DNA from: Peribacillus glennii
Lineage (GTDB): Bacteria > Bacillota > Bacilli > Bacillales > DSM-1321
Direction of reading: 5' to 3'
Length of the DNA: 64,000 nt
Assembly (NCBI RefSeq): GCF_003429105.1
Contig: NZ_QVTD01000003.1
Coordinates: 868,001-932,000, forward strand
Positions 8,934 through 16,438 of the stretch are shown in pieces. The position numbers were made by a program, and so were the translations under genes. Position 1 is the first letter of the stretch. Each line of letters begins with the position of its first letter. The notes under the pieces were generated by a model, which was not told the DNA's origin, ran no database searches, and saw only the letters and a program-made list of their open reading frames with translations.

Positions 8934-10169
8934 TTACCTGGGAACCTCGATATGATGGGAAAATTCACTGGTTTTCCTTTTTTTCAGCTGGATATAGACA
9001 ATCAGAAATAGCGGGACTCCCACGATGGCTGTAACACCAAGTCCCCCAAATAAATACAGGGGCTGGCCTGCGCCAAAGTGCCCGAGCAAAGCACCGCCAA
9101 ACCAGGGTCCAATCACATTTCCAAGATTGCTAAAGCCCATGGCTCCAAAATAGGTTCCCTTCATATCCGGATCCGCCAAATCATCAATGAAAATATCCGT
9201 CATCGAAAACATCAGGATCTCACCAATTGTGAAGCATAAAATAACCGCGATTAAGACAGGAATGCTCTTTGCAAAAGCGAATCCCAAAAGCGACAATGAA
9301 ATAATCAAATTACCTGCTCCAATGGAAAGAACGGAAGGCAACCTTTTGCTTAGAGTGACGATTGGATACTGCAATATGACTACAATAATAGCATTTAGCG
9401 TCAGCAGGTATGTAAACATGGCAACTCCATCTTCAAAAGCATCCGATGAAGAGAAATACTGCGGCAACGTGGAATTGAATTGGGAAAATCCGATGATTGC
9501 CAGAATCAAACCGAGCAGTGCCATAGTGAAAATTTTATCCTGTTTTATTACTCCTGCGGCTTCCGTGAAGGTGATCGCATTGGAAGCGGCAGCAGCCTTC
9601 TCTTGATAACTTTTCAATGCAAGCACCAGGGTTACACCGTATAAAGCATAAATGAAACCGGCAGCAAAAAATGTGGCCATTGAGTCTGCAGAGCCCAGTT
9701 TCAAACCCAGCAGCGGCCCGAAGGTTACCCCGACATTGATTGCGAAATATCGCAGGTTGAAGATGAGCAGCCTGTTTTTCGGATCGGTGATATCGGACAG
9801 CAACGCTCTTGACGCAGGTTCAAAAAGGGCCCTGCAAAGGCCATTTAAGGAGTTCATAATAAAGAAAGCAGCTACGGTCTTTGAAAAACCAAACCCGGCA
9901 AAAACAAAAGCCCAGGCAAAAATTGATAAGATGAGGACCCTTTTCCTGCCAAACCGGTCTGATAAATAACCTCCCAGAAAGCTTGCCAGCACGCCGACAA
10001 GGGAGCTGACAGCAACAATCGCACCAGTCATCGCCGGGGTTACATTCATGAATTTCGTTAAATAAATCGCCAGAAAAGGCATGCTCATCGAGGTGGCCAT
10101 CCGGCCAAACATGGTTCCGATAATAATATTCCATCCTATCGGACCTACATCTGTCAGTATTTTTCTCAT
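8934..10169 (-). CDS. MFS transporter, DHA1-like
   Basis: 411 residues with 12 predicted helices. The signature loop between helices 2 and 3 reads GGYLSDRFGRKRVL (about residues 66-79), and motif-like SDITDPKNRLLIFNLRYFAINVG follows the fourth helix. The central cytoplasmic loop holds the QEKAAAASNA linker. The start ATG is preceded by AAAGAGG. It resembles YttB/MdtH-type drug or metabolite exporters, but specificity cannot be told. The downstream hydrolase gene is separated by 136 bases. Confidence 0.85.
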   Translation of the reverse strand: MRKILTDVGPIGWNIIIGTMFGRMATSMSMPFLAIYLTKFMNVTPAMTGAIVAVSSLVGVLASFLGGYLSDRFGRKRVLILSIFAWAFVFAGFGFSKTVAAFFIMNSLNGLCRALFEPASRALLSDITDPKNRLLIFNLRYFAINVGVTFGPLLGLKLGSADSMATFFAAGFIYALYGVTLVLALKSYQEKAAAASNAITFTEAAGVIKQDKIFTMALLGLILAIIGFSQFNSTLPQYFSSSDAFEDGVAMFTYLLTLNAIIVVILQYPIVTLSKRLPSVLSIGAGNLIISLSLLGFAFAKSIPVLIAVILCFTIGEILMFSMTDIFIDDLADPDMKGTYFGAMGFSNLGNVIGPWFGGALLGHFGAGQPLYLFGGLGVTAIVGVPLFLIVYIQLKKRKTSEFSHHIEVPR

Positions 10170-10492
10170 AGTCTAAAACCTCTTTAACAGCCACAATGCC
10201 AAGTTGTCGCAATATGTATTGTTTTCTGATTTTAGACCTTTGGCTAGAGTGCCGTCAATAGAAATCGAAAAAAAAGGAATTATTTATAGTGAGTATTTTA
10301 AATAATAATACAAAAAGCTAATTTGAGTAATCCTTATCGGTAAACTCCGGTTGGTATAATACTTGAACGCGTTGTTCCGCCGACCAGACTTTTCACAAAA
10401 ATACTGCATCAATAAATATAAAACTCTTCAAAAGATATTAAAATTCATAACCCATGCAACAAAATGTAGTTTTAGCAAATGAGTACTCAATT
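10170..10492. other. Intergenic gap, no gene seen
   Basis: A/T-rich sequence between the MFS gene start and the terminator of the T7SS cassette. No ORF with a ribosome site and no convincing hairpin was found. The promoter of the MFS gene must lie here, but no clear pair of boxes was recognised. Confidence 0.4.
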
Positions 10493-10521
10493 GAAAAAAA
10501 AGAAGCATGAAATTTTCATGC
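10493..10521 (-). terminator. Terminator of the T7SS effector cassette
   Basis: GCATGAAA / TTTCATGC hairpin followed by CTTCTTTTTTTT on the minus strand, 18 bases after the last cassette gene. Confidence 0.8.
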
Positions 10522-10538
10522 CACCCTTTTCTATTCTA

Positions 10539-11339
10539 CTAGTTTGCATACGAAGCCACAGTGCCGACACCGGCCAAAAGATCATTCCAATCCTCACTGG
10601 ATGCGAGGCGTATATGAACCGGCTGGGTTTCATGGTCCGTGTACTCTACGAGCCAGATACCGTTTGGGCCTGGCAGGAAGAATACGATATTCTCCAGGAA
10701 CGGTTCTTTTTCATAATGGGGAATATTAAAATACGAAATGTTATATAGGGACCATTGCTGCTGATCCAGGTCCTCTATGAAATTGTTAAAACTTTTTTCT
10801 TCTTCATATGAAAATGATGATAGCTTAATCACTTTTTTAAGCTTCTTTTTTTCGCTTAGCATATCAAAAAGATCATCAGTCAATCTAAATTCCGCTTCGA
10901 TACCGGGTGAAACTGGCTGGAAAGAATAAAATTCTTTTATGAAATCGAGAATTTCCTCAGACTTTATGTATGAGAACTCATGAAGAAAGTCTTTATAAAT
11001 AATATGGCTTAACCAGGTATCGTCATTCATGTGGTGAATCATCAATACTGATTTTTCCGGGATATTTGTACAACGTACCATCCATTTTGATTCTACGTAG
11101 TTTTTAATAAATTCCTGCAGCTCAGAAGTAAACGGGTTCCCATCCCTTTCATCCTTTTCCTCATCCCATATTTGCTTGAGTATTAATTGATGGGCAGTAA
11201 CCTCCATAATGGCTTCCCATTCCTTGGCGCTTCTTTCTCCAAGCCCGGCCTCAGCAATACCCTTTGCTACACCTGGATAGCCATTAATGGACACCATTGC
11301 CGCAAGCTCTGCTGTCGTACATGCAGTCAGGAATTTCAT
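10539..11339 (-). CDS. Unknown protein of the type VII effector cassette, 266 residues (possibly EspG-like)
   Basis: No family is recognised with certainty. The ATG start has AAGGTGATG upstream. The N-terminal third is helical (TTAELAAMVSINGYPGVAKG and EWEAIMEVTAHQLILKQIWDEE), the middle is mixed (MVRCTNIPEKSVLMIHHMN), and the C-terminus has a beta-hairpin-like GPNGIWLVEYTDHETQPVHI followed by a helix. That order of elements recalls the mycobacterial T7SS chaperone EspG, but this is a by-eye impression. Position as last gene after an LXG toxin and a putative immunity gene suggests a chaperone, accessory or second immunity protein. It is soluble with no signal peptide. Confidence 0.6.
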   Translation of the reverse strand: MKFLTACTTAELAAMVSINGYPGVAKGIAEAGLGERSAKEWEAIMEVTAHQLILKQIWDEEKDERDGNPFTSELQEFIKNYVESKWMVRCTNIPEKSVLMIHHMNDDTWLSHIIYKDFLHEFSYIKSEEILDFIKEFYSFQPVSPGIEAEFRLTDDLFDMLSEKKKLKKVIKLSSFSYEEEKSFNNFIEDLDQQQWSLYNISYFNIPHYEKEPFLENIVFFLPGPNGIWLVEYTDHETQPVHIRLASSEDWNDLLAGVGTVASYAN

Positions 11340-11461
11340 AAATGCATCACCTTCCCATCAAGTCATTAATTCACATTCTAGCTACTGCCCCAACGTTAGT
11401 TAAAGCAAAAAATAATTTTCTTAAACTCCTGGGAAACATTACTAACTTTTTATAAATGTGA

Positions 11462-11779
11462 CTATCTTGTAGTTAAAAATGCAACAACAACCATTCCTAC
11501 AAATATGGCAATCCCATAAATGAGTAAAAATAAAAGTTTTCTCAAAATCCAGGGAAAGCGTAATAATGCCTTATAAATATAGTAACCGGATCCTGCTGTA
11601 ACATCTAAAAAAATATTTGTTAATCGTTGAAACCAATTTTCGGGTTTTTTGAAGTAACCCCATTCATAATACTCAAGCATCGTTTTCCCTAGCACCAAAA
11701 TTGCACTAGCGTAACCTAGTTGAGTACACATTAAAACAATCCCAATATATTTTATATATAGTACAAAGTCATTCCCCAT
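11462..11779 (-). CDS. Small membrane protein, putative immunity protein for the LXG toxin
   Basis: 105 residues from the ATG at 11779, preceded by GGGAG. A TTG four codons upstream is the alternative. There are hydrophobic segments near residues 5-30 (FVLYIKYIGIVLMCTQLGYA), about 60-75 and 82-103 (LLFLLIYGIAIFVGMVVVAFL). It lies directly downstream of the LXG effector, the usual place for its immunity gene. A membrane immunity protein fits an effector with a membrane-inserting glycine zipper. The family is not recognised; the function is inferred only from position and topology. Confidence 0.55.
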   Translation of the reverse strand: MGNDFVLYIKYIGIVLMCTQLGYASAILVLGKTMLEYYEWGYFKKPENWFQRLTNIFLDVTAGSGYYIYKALLRFPWILRKLLFLLIYGIAIFVGMVVVAFLTTR

Positions 11780-11831
11780 GTTTTCTCCCAATAGTAAGTA
11801 TAGTCTATTTTAATCAGACTATTTTTTTATA

Positions 11832-13331
11832 TTACTTAAACCATTTCTTTATAGATTTGAAACCTTTCTCCAGTCCTCCAAACGCTTTTTCACCCAAGTC
11901 TTTTATTTTGCCGCCAGCGGCAGCTCCGACAAAAGCACCTCCAACCGCTCCAACAGCCCCTCCGATAATGGCACCTGGCGGACCTCCTATAAGTGCCCCT
12001 ACCACGGCGCCACCTTTGGCACCAGCAGCTACAGAAAAAGTATCAGCTCCAATACCGAATATAGTACGACCAGCTTTTTCCATAAGTGTTTTATCTTTGT
12101 TTTCCTGTGAAACCAGTTCACCTAAATTTGAAACATAAGAAATCGCCGTTCCCACAATTGGAATCCGCTTTGCTGTAGTAGTAAATCCCTTTGCTTTTGC
12201 AACAGACTTGATAATTTCCTTAGAGCCTGATTCGATTCTATTGAAATAGCTCTTATATAAATCTGTTCCCCTCATGATGCCATTCATGTTCTTCGGATAA
12301 CCGGCCAAATGCTTGATAAAATCAGAAGGCGTCCGGTATGTGGCTGCGTGCCTGTGAACGAATTTACCGATCCAGCTAGTTGGTGAGGAGGCTTGAAAGT
12401 TTCTGAATTTCCTGGCGAAATAAGAACTGTAATTCCCCCTGCTGGTCCATGAATCGGATGCTCTCACGCTGAATCGAAAATCACCTTTTAGCATTTGCCT
12501 TACATTCGGTTTCCCGCCCACGTATTTGAATTCCATTGTTTTTGCCATGATGGTTGATCCAAATAAAGACAATCCGTGAGTACTGATAAAAGCCGCATCT
12601 GCCCAGCTTAACCTGTCATTCACCTGCCCAAAAGGGTTCGTAACGTCACTCCATATGTCCCTTATCAGGTCGGCAGTCACCTTGTTGTACTCTTCATACT
12701 TCTCCAACTGCCCGCTCTTGAATGTCGAAATGCTTAGACCCCCTGATTGAAACAGTGATTCTATTTTAGTGATATAGCTTTTCAGATTTTGGGCGTCTTT
12801 TTCCAGAATATCAAGTGCAGATACGTTGTCCTTATCATATTCATTCAATTTCTCGATTGTCTCATCCATTTTCTTTTGACCGCTTTGAACCATTCCCTGG
12901 AATGAACGGTCTTCAATACGTGGAATATAGGCAATATCGCTGACTTCTGCAATGTATCCGTTCGCTTCAACGGTCATCTCTGATACAGTGTTTTTCAGTC
13001 GGTTCAATGCCGGGTCGATGTCGTGTTCCAGGTAGCTTTGGGAAATGAATCCGCTGTTTACCGGCTCAAATTCATTCAATTCCTTTTTCATTGTTTCGAT
13101 TGCTTCACTATAATAGCCAAGAAAATTGTGAAAGGATTGGATGAAGGGCAGATGGCACTCATCATAAAAGGCCCTGATGGCGTTGCCTCCTTTCCCGGAA
13201 AAAGAGTTGGCCAGCCCGTTGAAATCAGTGATGGCCTTTTCTATGCGTTCCGCTTGTTCTTTTTGTGACTTGAGAATTTGTTCCATTTCCTTTATCCCAT
13301 TTTCCAGCCCGCTAACGTCCAAGACTTTCAC
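11832..13331 (-). CDS. LXG-domain type VII secretion effector with glycine-zipper C-terminus
   Basis: 499 residues with a GTG start behind GGGGGAT. The N-terminal LXG domain spans about 1-220: it is all-helical, begins MKVLDVSGLENGIKEMEQIL and includes FHNFLGYYSEAIETMKKELN. The middle region is not recognised. The last 65 residues are a glycine zipper (GGAVVGALIGGPPGAIIGG, then GAVGAVGGAFVGAAAGG) followed by a basic amphipathic end (GGLEKGFKSIKKWFK). LXG proteins leave by the type VII system as interbacterial toxins. A zipper tail suggests membrane damage, as described for streptococcal TelE, rather than a nuclease. Two small helper genes precede it. Confidence 0.85.
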   Translation of the reverse strand: MKVLDVSGLENGIKEMEQILKSQKEQAERIEKAITDFNGLANSFSGKGGNAIRAFYDECHLPFIQSFHNFLGYYSEAIETMKKELNEFEPVNSGFISQSYLEHDIDPALNRLKNTVSEMTVEANGYIAEVSDIAYIPRIEDRSFQGMVQSGQKKMDETIEKLNEYDKDNVSALDILEKDAQNLKSYITKIESLFQSGGLSISTFKSGQLEKYEEYNKVTADLIRDIWSDVTNPFGQVNDRLSWADAAFISTHGLSLFGSTIMAKTMEFKYVGGKPNVRQMLKGDFRFSVRASDSWTSRGNYSSYFARKFRNFQASSPTSWIGKFVHRHAATYRTPSDFIKHLAGYPKNMNGIMRGTDLYKSYFNRIESGSKEIIKSVAKAKGFTTTAKRIPIVGTAISYVSNLGELVSQENKDKTLMEKAGRTIFGIGADTFSVAAGAKGGAVVGALIGGPPGAIIGGAVGAVGGAFVGAAAGGKIKDLGEKAFGGLEKGFKSIKKWFK

Positions 13332-13348
13332 GACGAATATCCCCCGAT

Positions 13349-13633
13349 CTATCTGTATTTAATGGCTCTTGCAACCTCTGCATCCACATGTTCCAGCCAT
13401 TCGGTCGATTTCATTGTGGAATCAACGTTTGAAAGGAGTAATTTTTTGTAGGTTTCTAAAGCCTGCTGCATACTGGCGTTTATTTCATTCATTCTATTGA
13501 CGATGTCCATCTGATTGCGAGATGCAATATCGGAGGGATAACTGGTTTCCAGTGCCTCAGCAGCAGAATTCATTTCCTTTAACGCTGCCTTAATGTCACT
13601 CGATCTTAGTTTAATTTCACTCAATGTTTTCAC
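13349..13633 (-). CDS. YwqI-like T7SS helper protein (DUF5344 type)
   Basis: 94 residues, GTG start with AAAGGA upstream. It is a wholly helical, WXG100-sized protein beginning KTLSEIKLRSSDIKAALKEM and ending with EWLEHVDAEVARAIKYR. Length, position and pattern match YwqI of the B. subtilis ywqHIJK cassette, where such small proteins pair with the LXG domain and help its export. It lies 17 bases upstream of the LXG gene and six downstream of the YwqH-like gene, so the three form one operon. Confidence 0.8.
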   Translation of the reverse strand: MKTLSEIKLRSSDIKAALKEMNSAAEALETSYPSDIASRNQMDIVNRMNEINASMQQALETYKKLLLSNVDSTMKSTEWLEHVDAEVARAIKYR

Positions 13634-13639
13634 TTTCCT

Positions 13640-14014
13640 TTATACGCTTTTTTGTTGTTGTCTTGCTTTTTCCCTTTCCCTCCGTGCCTGCTCCTCCGCT
13701 GCCTCAATTTGGTTTCTTATATTTTCAATCTCAAGTTTTGTCTCGGTAATGGCAGCTTCCACAGAAGTTATCGAGTGGTTTAACTGTTGATGTGCCAGAT
13801 TTTTATATTGCAGAAGTATTCCATCGTTCCGGATGTCCTGAAACTCCGTTGCCCATTTGCCTTGCCATGTCTCAGCTGAAAGTTCCGGCTCCGTGCATGT
13901 TTTCTCATAGCTGATGAATTCATCCTGGGCTCCTTCCAGGTTCGCTTTGCAGGCATACAAGCGTACGAGGTGTTCCTGCTTCTCTCTTAATCTTTCATAC
14001 AAATAAGCTAACAA
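13640..14014 (-). CDS. YwqH-like T7SS helper protein (DUF5082 type)
   Basis: 124 residues if the TTG at 14014 is used, about nine bases after AGAGGTG. A GTG at 14026 is in frame but overlaps the ribosome site. The protein is coiled-coil throughout: YERLREKQEHLVRLYACKAN at the N-terminus and a charged C-terminal helix with EAAITETKLEIENIRNQIEA. The motif WQGKWATEFQDIR recalls the WxG turn. It matches YwqH in size and order as the first gene of an LXG cassette. Confidence 0.8.
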   Translation of the reverse strand: MLAYLYERLREKQEHLVRLYACKANLEGAQDEFISYEKTCTEPELSAETWQGKWATEFQDIRNDGILLQYKNLAHQQLNHSITSVEAAITETKLEIENIRNQIEAAEEQARREREKARQQQKSV

Positions 14015-14310
14015 AATGAATCGCACCTCTTCCTGAAAAAATTAAAACAAAGAACGATAATATTTATGTTTTCAATATGCAAAATTATAGTCATTTTATA
14101 ATATATCATGTAAGAAAATTGTCAGATATGGGAAGAATGGTTTATTTTACCTTTAAAACCCAAATGGCGATAGGCCTATTCTTTGCCTTTTGTAAACGCC
14201 AAAATATTATGAGCCTTTACCACAGTTCCTATCTTACTTCTCACTAAATTCCATTTTATTCCTCCAACAAACCTTACCCAATTCCCCTTTTTGTAAAACC
14301 TGTTAAACCG
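14015..14310. other. Intergenic gap upstream of the T7SS cassette
   Basis: A/T-rich; it should hold the cassette promoter, but no good -35/-10 pair was recognised (TATAAT-like boxes on the minus strand lack a partner). A GGAGG followed by ATG near 14258 on the minus strand opens only a six-codon frame. No gene is called. Confidence 0.35.
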
Positions 14311-14349
14311 AAAAAAAAGAAGGAAAGCATGGATAGTTGCTTTCCTTCT
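14311..14349 (-). terminator. Terminator of the yjbQ-family gene
   Basis: 12-bp perfect stem AGAAGGAAAGCA / TGCTTTCCTTCT followed by T8 on the minus strand. Confidence 0.9.
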
Positions 14350-14370
14350 AGATAAACACTACCTATTCAA

Positions 14371-14772
14371 TTAATCTTCCATCAATTTTACGAAAAAGTG
14401 CCTGTTTCGCGGCCCGTCAAATTCACAGAAATAGATGCCTTGCCATGTCCCGAGGAGTAATTTTCCCTGATGGATGATTAGTTGCTGGGAAGAACCTACT
14501 GTGCTCGCTTTCATATGTGCAGCAGTATTCCCTTCATCATGTAAATCAAGCGTGTGGCTCCAGGGGTATAATTCATCAAACCTGCGCAGCATATCCCGTT
14601 TTACATCAGGATCCGCATTCTCATTTATTGTGATGCCGGCGGTAGTGTGGGGACAATACACTAAAGCTATCCCGGATTCCAATCCGGCTTGGGAAATGAA
14701 ATCCTGTACATGCGCAGTGACATCGATCAAAACATCACGCTTTGCTGTATCTAGGGTATATTTTTTTAACAT
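14371..14772 (-). CDS. YjbQ/UPF0047 family protein (secondary thiamine-phosphate synthase type)
   Basis: 133 residues, the usual length. The conserved signature is [20 protein letters not shown] and the C-terminal [15 protein letters not shown], with histidines thought to bind metal. AGGAGG lies ahead of the ATG. Some members can complement thiamine-phosphate synthase mutants weakly; the physiological role is not settled. It is equivalent to B. subtilis YugU. It is a single gene with its own terminator. Confidence 0.9.
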   Translation of the reverse strand: MLKKYTLDTAKRDVLIDVTAHVQDFISQAGLESGIALVYCPHTTAGITINENADPDVKRDMLRRFDELYPWSHTLDLHDEGNTAAHMKASTVGSSQQLIIHQGKLLLGTWQGIYFCEFDGPRNRHFFVKLMED

Positions 14773-14827
14773 TTACATCCGCCTCCTCTTTTTGGTGAAG
14801 ATTGATTTATTACACCACAATTAATCA

Positions 14828-14916
14828 TGTCCTAAATTCCTGGGGGTCTGTCCAAAAAATTGCATAATCTGTCCTAAATAATATGAATCTGTCTCAAACT
14901 CCACATAAGCTGTCCA
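14828..14916 (+). repeat. Five helically phased TGTCC motifs
   Basis: The motif TGTCC followed by A/T occurs five times. The G of each copy is at 14829, 14850, 14871, 14891 and 14912, so the spacing is 20-21 bases, two helical turns. The fourth copy is TGTCT. It lies in the 381-base gap between the yjbQ-family gene start and odhB. No gene was seen in the rest of that gap. Confidence 0.6.
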
Positions 14917-15104
14917 ACATTAATATTTTCCAAAGCATTGAAACCGTGACATTCTAGCGTAAGAATAATACAACCCGGCACAGAGTTCAAAAGGACCGCT
15001 TGTTACCATCCATACAAATAAAAGATCGCTTCCTCGCCGCCAAATGCAATCAATAATATAAGGAAGAAATTAGCTGTTTCCTCTTCACTTCTCTTGCACA
15101 AATA

Positions 15105-15130
15105 CCCCTGTCCATAAGTATAGACAGGGG
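15105..15130 (-). terminator. Terminator of odhAB
   Basis: CCCCTGTC / GACAGGGG hairpin, 23 bases after the odhB stop; the T tract on the minus strand is short (TATTT). Confidence 0.6.
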
Positions 15131-15153
15131 CACACATTTAATGGAAACACAAA

Positions 15154-16437
15154 TCAGCCTTCCAATAATAATTGTTCCGGATCTTCCAGCAATTCTTTTA
15201 CTGTTACGAGGAATCCAACCGCTTCTTTTCCGTCGACGATGCGGTGGTCGTATGATAATGCAAGGTACATCATCGGCCTGTTTTCCATACGTTCCTTGTC
15301 AATCGCAACCGGCCTTACCTGGATTTTGTGCATTCCAAGGATTCCGACCTGTGGTGCGTTCAGGATTGGTGTGGATAACAGTGAACCGAAAGTTCCGCCG
15401 TTTGTAATGGTAAATGTGCCGCCTTGAAGGTCGGACAGTGCCAATTTATTGTTCCGGGCTTTTACAGCCAGGTCGGCAATGGAACTTTCAATATCGGCAA
15501 AGCCCTTTCGATCCGCATCCCTGACAACCGGTACAACCAGTCCTTCATCAGTGGAAACAGCTACACCGATATCATAGAAGTTCTTTTTAAGGATTTCATT
15601 GCCCTGAATTTCGGCATTTAATAATGGATACTTTTTAAGCGCACCGATAACAGCTTTTGTAAAGAAAGACATAAAACCGAGCTTTACATTGTGCTGCTTG
15701 AAAAATGCATCCTTGCGGCGGTTGCGCAGTTCCATAATGGCGGTCATGTCTACTTCATTGAATGTTGTCAGCATCGCAGCCGTTTGCTGGACTTCAACAA
15801 GGCGTTTAGCAATGGTTTGGCGGCGGCGTGACATCTTGATGACTTCTGTACGGCCATCATTTTGGACTGGCGCTGCTGCAGCAGGTTTTGCCTGCGGCAC
15901 AGGGGCCGGTGCTGCCGGTTTTGCAGGAGCCTTCCCTGCTGCTTCAACGTCCTGGACACGGACTCTGCCAAGCGGATCCGAAACAGGAACATCGCTCAAA
16001 TCGATTCCTTTTTCACGGGCCAGCTTACGGGCTGCCGGTGACGCAATTGTTTTATTCCCATTCTGGGCATTTGTTTCCTCTTTCTCCACAGGCTGTACCG
16101 GTGTGCTTGCTGGTGCCGGTGCAGCCTGTTCTTCTGCAAGGGCTGCCGGTGCTTCTGCCTTAGGAGCTTCAGCAGGCGCAGCAGACGGTGCTGCGGCTGT
16201 TCCGCTTTCATTCACTATGGCAATCGCTTGTCCAACCTGTACGGTATCCCCTTCCTCAGCAAGAAGTTCCTGGATCGTTCCTGCATGGTCAGAAATGATT
16301 TCAACGTTTACTTTATCAGTTTCCAGTTCGACGATATAGTCGCCCTTTTCTACTTGGTCACCTGGTTGCTTAAGCCATTGGGCAACCGTTCCTTCAGATA
16401 TGGATTCCGCTAATTCTGGCACTTTCACTTCAGCCAT
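15154..16437 (-). CDS. odhB: Dihydrolipoyllysine succinyltransferase, E2 of 2-oxoglutarate dehydrogenase
   Basis: 427 residues. The N-terminal lipoyl domain has the lipoylated lysine in ETDKVNVEI (about residue 42). An Ala/Pro-rich linker follows. The subunit-binding domain is near 130-170 ([20 protein letters not shown]). The C-terminal catalytic domain carries the active-site histidine in [13 protein letters not shown]. It transfers succinyl groups to CoA in the TCA cycle. The ATG lies one base after the odhA stop codon, so the two are translated together. A terminator follows. Confidence 0.95.
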   Translation of the reverse strand: MAEVKVPELAESISEGTVAQWLKQPGDQVEKGDYIVELETDKVNVEIISDHAGTIQELLAEEGDTVQVGQAIAIVNESGTAAAPSAAPAEAPKAEAPAALAEEQAAPAPASTPVQPVEKEETNAQNGNKTIASPAARKLAREKGIDLSDVPVSDPLGRVRVQDVEAAGKAPAKPAAPAPVPQAKPAAAAPVQNDGRTEVIKMSRRRQTIAKRLVEVQQTAAMLTTFNEVDMTAIMELRNRRKDAFFKQHNVKLGFMSFFTKAVIGALKKYPLLNAEIQGNEILKKNFYDIGVAVSTDEGLVVPVVRDADRKGFADIESSIADLAVKARNNKLALSDLQGGTFTITNGGTFGSLLSTPILNAPQVGILGMHKIQVRPVAIDKERMENRPMMYLALSYDHRIVDGKEAVGFLVTVKELLEDPEQLLLEG

Positions 16438-16438
16438 C

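Noticed and set aside
11803..11826. AGTCT / AGACT hairpin with T7 on the + strand between the immunity-like and LXG genes
   Set aside because: The T run is on the strand opposite to the operon, where no gene is present. Probably chance in A/T-rich DNA, or a terminator of unknown antisense RNA.
14240..14270. GGAGG plus ATG on the minus strand upstream of the T7SS cassette
   Set aside because: It opens only six codons before a stop.
15689..16339. Long + strand frame over odhB
   Set aside because: A shadow of the Ala/Pro-rich linker of odhB; it has no ribosome site and the minus-strand gene is certain.
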